Origin: Bacteroidota bacterium
GTDB taxonomy: Bacteria; Bacteroidota; Bacteroidia; Chitinophagales; LD1
Length of the DNA stretch: 25,661 nt
Reading direction: 5' to 3'
Assembly (NCBI GenBank): GCA_016715625.1
Contig: JADJZU010000035.1
Location: 1 to 25,661, forward strand
Part shown: positions 22,627 to 25,661 of the stretch, piece by piece
Position numbering within the stretch: position 1 is the stretch's first letter
Layout of the letters: every line of letters starts with the position of its first letter
Program-made: the position numbers and the translations under genes
Notes under the pieces: model-generated
Database searches by the model: none
What the model saw: only the letters and a program-made list of their open reading frames with translations
What the model was told of the DNA's origin: nothing

Positions 22627-24718
22627 ATGAAGAAATTTTTCCTCGCTATGCTTAGTGTTACCCTGCTCAGTCTTCCTTCCACGGCACAATATGTAAACAT
22701 ACCCGATGCCAATTTTAAAGCAGCGCTGCTGGCAAACGCTGTTCTCAATGCCAATGTTGACGGAGAAATATCGGTGGCCGAAGCAGCGGCTTATACAGGA
22801 CCTCTGGATGTTGGGAATAAAAGTATTGCTGATTTAACCGGAATAGAAGCGTTTACCAGTTTAACTACTTTGTACGTTTACCAGAATTTACTGACCGGTG
22901 TAGTATATATCCGCCAATGTGGCTTTAACCGAATTTGATTGTGAAAACAATGCGGTTACCAGCCTGGATATTTCTGCCAACACGGCTTTAGTTAACTTAT
23001 ACTGTTCGCACAATGCACTTACAAGTTTGAATGTGCGCAACGGGAACAACCTCAATTTCAGTACCTTTTATGCTATTGATAATCCGAACCTGCTGTGTAT
23101 AGCGGTGGACAGTGTGGCCTGGGCAAGCACCAACTGGACGGTGGGAATGGCAATATTGATGCCGCGGCAAGTTTCAGTATAGAATGCGGACCTTTTGTAA
23201 CCCATACCCGATAGCAGTTTCAGAGTTAACCTGCTGGACAACGCAGCTATCAACACCCTTAATGACGGCCAAATATCGGTGGCCGAGGCAGCCGCTTTTT
23301 CAGGAACACTGATTGTATCCAATAAGGGTATTCATGATTTAACGGGAATTGAAGCGTTTACCTCTTTAACCAACCTGAATTGCAGCAACAATTCCCTGAC
23401 CCATTTGAATCTTTCGGCCAATACGGCCTTAACTACTTTGCAATGTGCCAACAACGATCTGGACAGTTTGAATGTTTCCAACAATACCGCTTTAACTAAC
23501 CTAAATTGTGCTGACAATTTACTTACCAGCCTGGATATTTCCGCCAATACGGCCTTAACTACTTTGCAATGTACCTCCAATAACATTGACAGTTTGGATG
23601 TTTCAAACAATACCGCTTTAACCTCGCTAACTTGTCATTTCAATTACCTTACAAGCCTGGATGTTTCTGCCAACACGGCCTTAACCAGTTTGCAATGCAC
23701 CAATAATTCCCTTACAAGCCTGGATGTTTCCGGCAATACGGCCTTAATAACGTTGAGTTGTTCCAAAAATCCTCTTGACAGTGTAGATGTTTCCAACAAT
23801 GCCGCTTTAACCTCGCTAACTTGTACCGACATTTTTCTTACAAGTCTGGATGTTTCAAACAATCCCGCTTTAATCACGCTAAATTGTAACAACAATTCCC
23901 TTACCGGTTTGAATGTTTCCGCTAATGTGGCTTTAAAATACCTGAGTTGCAGCAACAACTCCCTTACCGGTTTGGATATTTCCGCCAATACCGCTTTAAC
24001 AAGTTTGACTTACAACAACAATTCCATTCCAAACCTGGATTTTTCCAACAATATGGCCTTAACGAGTTTGAGTTGTAACGATAATAATATTGACAGTTTG
24101 AATGTTTCTGCCCATACAGCTTTAATCACTTTGAGTTGTAGCCAGAATCCAATTACAAGTTTAAATCTTTCAAACAATCCTGTATTGGAACTTTTAATTT
24201 GTTCGGCCGACTCACTTACCAGTTTAGATCTTTCCGGTAATCCGCTCTTAACTTTTTTGTATTGTGATTCTAATACACTTACCAGTTTAAATCTGCGAAA
24301 CGGACACAATACCACGTTGTATAACTTTAAAGCGCAGGGGAATCCTAATCTGCCCTGCATAGAGGTGGACGATGTGGCCTGGTCTACCGCCAACTGGACC
24401 GTGGGGAATGGCAATATTGATGCCGCAGCAAGTTTCAGTTTAGATTGCATCAGCACCGTGGGCATTGCTGAACCGGAACAGAAGTTTGTTGTTTACCCTA
24501 ACCCGGCAAAAGGCAGTCTTACAATAGAGCAGCGATTGACCACAGGCAATAGCCCGCAGGCCTTTACACTCCTCAATGCACAAGGGCAGCCTGTTCTATT
24601 CGGTGCATTGCAAAAGCAAACATCTACCGTGGATATAAGCGCACTAAGCAGCGGAATTTATTTCCTCCGCCTTTCAGAGGGCGAGCAGGTGGTAAACCGG
24701 AAAATTGTAATAGAGTAA
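22627..24718 (+). CDS. Leucine-rich-repeat surface protein with T9SS sorting domain (frame-disrupted)
   Basis: A secreted protein of about 697 residues after correction. A signal peptide (MKKFFLAMLSVTLLSLPSTAQ) precedes two blocks of the same design. Each opens with IPDANFKAALL or IPDSSFRVNLL, then GEISVAEAAA and DLTGIEAFTSLT. LRR units follow, and each block closes with NPNL-CI-VD-VAW, NWTVGNGNIDAAASFS. Block 1 has three LRR units. Block 2 has fifteen (23342 to about 24310), 21 residues each, consensus LTSLxCxxNxLTSLDVSxNTA. The C-terminus (VYPNPAKGSLTIEQ, SSGIYFLRLSEGEQ, RKIVIE) is a type A T9SS sorting domain. Frames break near 22905-22912 (extra base), 23140-23146 (one G missing) and 23204-23206 (two bases missing). 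As read the pieces are 22627-22938, 22919-23182 and 23279-24718. Likely a surface adhesion or binding protein; the ligand is unknown. Confidence 0.9.
23342..24310 (+). repeat. Tandem 63-base LRR-coding repeats
   Basis: Fifteen units of 63 bases (21 residues) in one reading frame. Alternate early units share ...SANTALTTLQC and ...DSL(N/D)VSNNTALT, so units 1-4 look like a two-unit (126-base) duplication. Reverse-strand open frames here are by-products of the repeat. Confidence 0.85.
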
Positions 24719-24737
24719 GGAATACGACCGGTTTCCG

Positions 24738-24866
24738 CAAGGTCTTTGGCTTGGCGAAACCTTTGTGATCAGCAGGGTGTTTTGGTTTGGCGAAGAAACT
24801 GCGCACGTTTAGTGCTTATCTTCCGCATTCCGATAGCTATCGGAACGTGGCGGAGACTGTGCGAAG
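24738..24866. repeat. Hairpin repeat family C, copy 1 (double)
   Basis: Two adjacent hairpins share the loop TTGG(C/T)TTGGCG. The first pairs AAGGT(C)TT (24739-24746) with AAACCTT (24757-24763). The second pairs GCAG and TT at 24772-24781 with AA and CTGC at 24793-24802 and has mismatches. Then follow GCGCACGTTTAGTGCTTA and an 18-base perfect palindrome TTCCGATAGCTATCGGAA (24828-24845). 24768-24866 aligns over its length with 25335-25434. The 161-base gap after the LRR gene is filled by this element. Confidence 0.7.
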
Positions 24867-24879
24867 GCTAAATTCAAAT

Positions 24880-25185
24880 TTAAAAATCCCAGTCGGGGTT
24901 TAGGCTGGGTTCTATCCAGTCATCAAAACTATCGTCATCCTCTTCGTCTTCTGCTGGAGGTTTGGTAAGGGGAGTTTGGGTGCCGGGTTTTGGTTTAGTT
25001 ACCGACTTTATAAAAGCAGCCATACCCGAAGTATGCGCAGTTTTAATTTCCCATAGCCGGGCTTTTTGCTCGGGAGTAATGTATTTGTAAAAGGCAGTTT
25101 TGCAAACGTTGGCCAGGTCTACCGCTTCGCTGATAGTCCATTTATCTTCTACCAGCTGAACGATATAAGCAAAACTTTCCTGCAC
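24880..25185 (-). CDS. Hypothetical protein with HTH-like N-terminus (probably frame-disrupted)
   Basis: As read, a 101-residue protein starting at a GTG. Residues 15-48 (WTISEAVDLANVCKTAFYKYITPEQKARLWEIKT) look like a helix-turn-helix of the kind in small phage or transposon proteins. The tail is Pro/Lys-rich, then strongly acidic (AEDEEDDDSFDDW). Upstream, another frame open from 25280 encodes TGKRKKQLYVDAQKNSELKQAKAQVGA. A one-base loss near 25197 would join it to DAKGVQESFAYIVQL. I infer that the real gene begins near 25280-25288, where ATG GTT GAG is also out of frame. Basic N-terminus plus HTH suggests DNA binding; no partner gene is present. Not recognised with certainty. Confidence 0.55.
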   Translation of the reverse strand: MQESFAYIVQLVEDKWTISEAVDLANVCKTAFYKYITPEQKARLWEIKTAHTSGMAAFIKSVTKPKPGTQTPLTKPPAEDEEDDDSFDDWIEPSLNPDWDF

Positions 25186-25334
25186 CCCCTTGGCATCGCG
25201 CCCACCTGGGCCTTTGCTTGCTTTAACTCTGAGTTTTTTTGCGCATCGACATACAACTGTTTTTTGCGTTTACCGGTTACTCAACCATCCAGGCTATAAA
25301 ACTAAATAATAGCCCGCAAATTTTAAAATTCTGT

Positions 25335-25434
25335 ATCAGCAGGGTCTTTTGGCTTGGCGAAGACCCTGCGCACGGTTAGTGCTTAGCCTCCGTATGCCAA
25401 TAGCTGTGGGAACAGGGCGGTGACTCTGCGGGGC
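25335..25434. repeat. Hairpin repeat family C, copy 2
   Basis: GCAGGGTCTT (25339-25348) is a perfect 10-bp inverted repeat of AAGACCCTGC (25360-25369) with the 11-base loop TTGGCTTGGCG. It is followed by GCGCACGGTTAGTGCTTA, a degenerate form of the copy 1 palindrome, and GACTCTGCGG. It lies between the HTH-like gene and the small membrane gene. Confidence 0.7.
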
Positions 25435-25462
25435 CAGGAATAACACCAACCCGGACGAATGA

Positions 25463-25651
25463 TTACGACCCGCTTTTATTTTTGCGAAATGTGCCTATAA
25501 GTATAACGGCCGTTATTGCGGGCAGGGTCAGTTTGTATAATTGCGAATTATCGCGGCTATAAGACCAGGAAATGAAAATGGCGATGACCGACAATACACA
25601 GCACACCAGGCCAATAATCTGCAAGGTTTTTCTGAACTGCTGTATAGGCAC
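25463..25651 (-). CDS. Small membrane protein, possibly cut by the window end
   Basis: A 62-residue protein with two hydrophobic helices (LQIIGLVCCVLSVIAIFISW and LYKLTLPAITAVILIGTF) joined by a short polar loop and ending RKNKSGS. The apparent start is a GTG ten bases from the window edge and the frame stays open to the edge, so the true start may lie outside. No family is recognised. Confidence 0.5.
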   Translation of the reverse strand: MPIQQFRKTLQIIGLVCCVLSVIAIFISWSYSRDNSQLYKLTLPAITAVILIGTFRKNKSGS

Positions 25652-25661
25652 TGTTTTTTTT

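Noticed and set aside
23342..24310. Regular repeats that could suggest a CRISPR array
   Set aside because: The 63-base units are contiguous and coding, with no spacers, and there are no cas genes.
23332..24465. Three long minus-strand frames with repeated VRELLLQ-type sequence
   Set aside because: They are antisense translations of the 63-base LRR repeats; periodicity keeps them open. The plus-strand LRR consensus and T9SS tail are decisive.
24880..25288. A transposase or insertion sequence at the window end
   Set aside because: The HTH-like protein has no catalytic DDE or HUH motif and no terminal inverted repeats bracket it; the hairpins on either side are repeats of another kind.

Overview
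The window looks like a chromosomal piece of a Bacteroidota bacterium, probably of the Chitinophagales/Sphingobacteriales type. Three secreted proteins end in type IX secretion (T9SS) sorting domains. Several genes are preceded by the Bacteroidota -7 promoter box TAnnTTTG. Leaders are A-rich and lack clear Shine-Dalgarno sequences. DUF2279, DUF1961, DUF433/DUF5615 and the MCE/Mla genes also fit this phylum. No rRNA, tRNA, CRISPR array, prophage or complete insertion sequence was seen. The content is mainly housekeeping and envelope genes, with intergenic repeat families between them.

Layout. 1-2570 (+): an alpha-D-phosphohexomutase gene and an exported DUF2279 protein. 2800-3370 (+): an AT-rich DUF433/DUF5615 toxin-antitoxin pair. 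3488-4156 (-): a methyltransferase, divergent from rnpB (RNase P RNA, about 4229-4606, +). 4702-6062 (+): an NtrC/NtrX-type sigma54 response regulator ended by a strong hairpin. 6194-8191 (+): an exported protein of unknown function and a T9SS-exported GH5 glycosidase. 8182-12059 (-): MFS transporter, lipoprotein, YitT membrane protein, T9SS-secreted protein. 12278-15928 (-): a short-chain dehydrogenase, a 52-residue membrane peptide, and the phospholipid-trafficking set mlaE-mlaF-mlaD. 16288-17277 (+): a lipoprotein and a small membrane protein, both with a copy of the same repeat at their 3' end. 17332-21343 (-): a DUF1826-like protein, an operon of two polytopic membrane proteins plus an exported DUF1961 protein, and a VIT1-family iron/manganese transporter. 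21474-22207 (-): a small SET-domain protein and a zinc-ribbon protein. 22627-24718 (+): a large leucine-rich-repeat T9SS surface protein. 24880-25661 (-): an HTH-like protein and a small membrane protein, with hairpin repeats between.

Reading frame quality is poor. At least seven genes (phosphohexomutase, sigma54 regulator, MFS, dehydrogenase, mlaD, LRR protein, HTH-like protein) are split by one or more one- or two-base indels. Conserved family sequence resumes at once in the next frame. In the LRR gene an internal duplicate shows that a run of four G has become three. Unrelated housekeeping-type genes are hit alongside accessory ones, so I read most of these as sequence or assembly errors rather than decay or programmed frameshifting. 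Broken genes are therefore given as single entries with the break positions stated.

The less expected material is intergenic. One dispersed repeat family has copies at 12113-12240, 16090-16218, 16764-16850, 17280-17322 and 21904-21934. Another is a hairpin family with a conserved loop at 24738-24866 and 25335-25434. GCAGAGTC-stem hairpins lie at 22286-22350 and 22439-22483. Several promoter boxes sit so close to start codons that the mRNAs should be almost leaderless.
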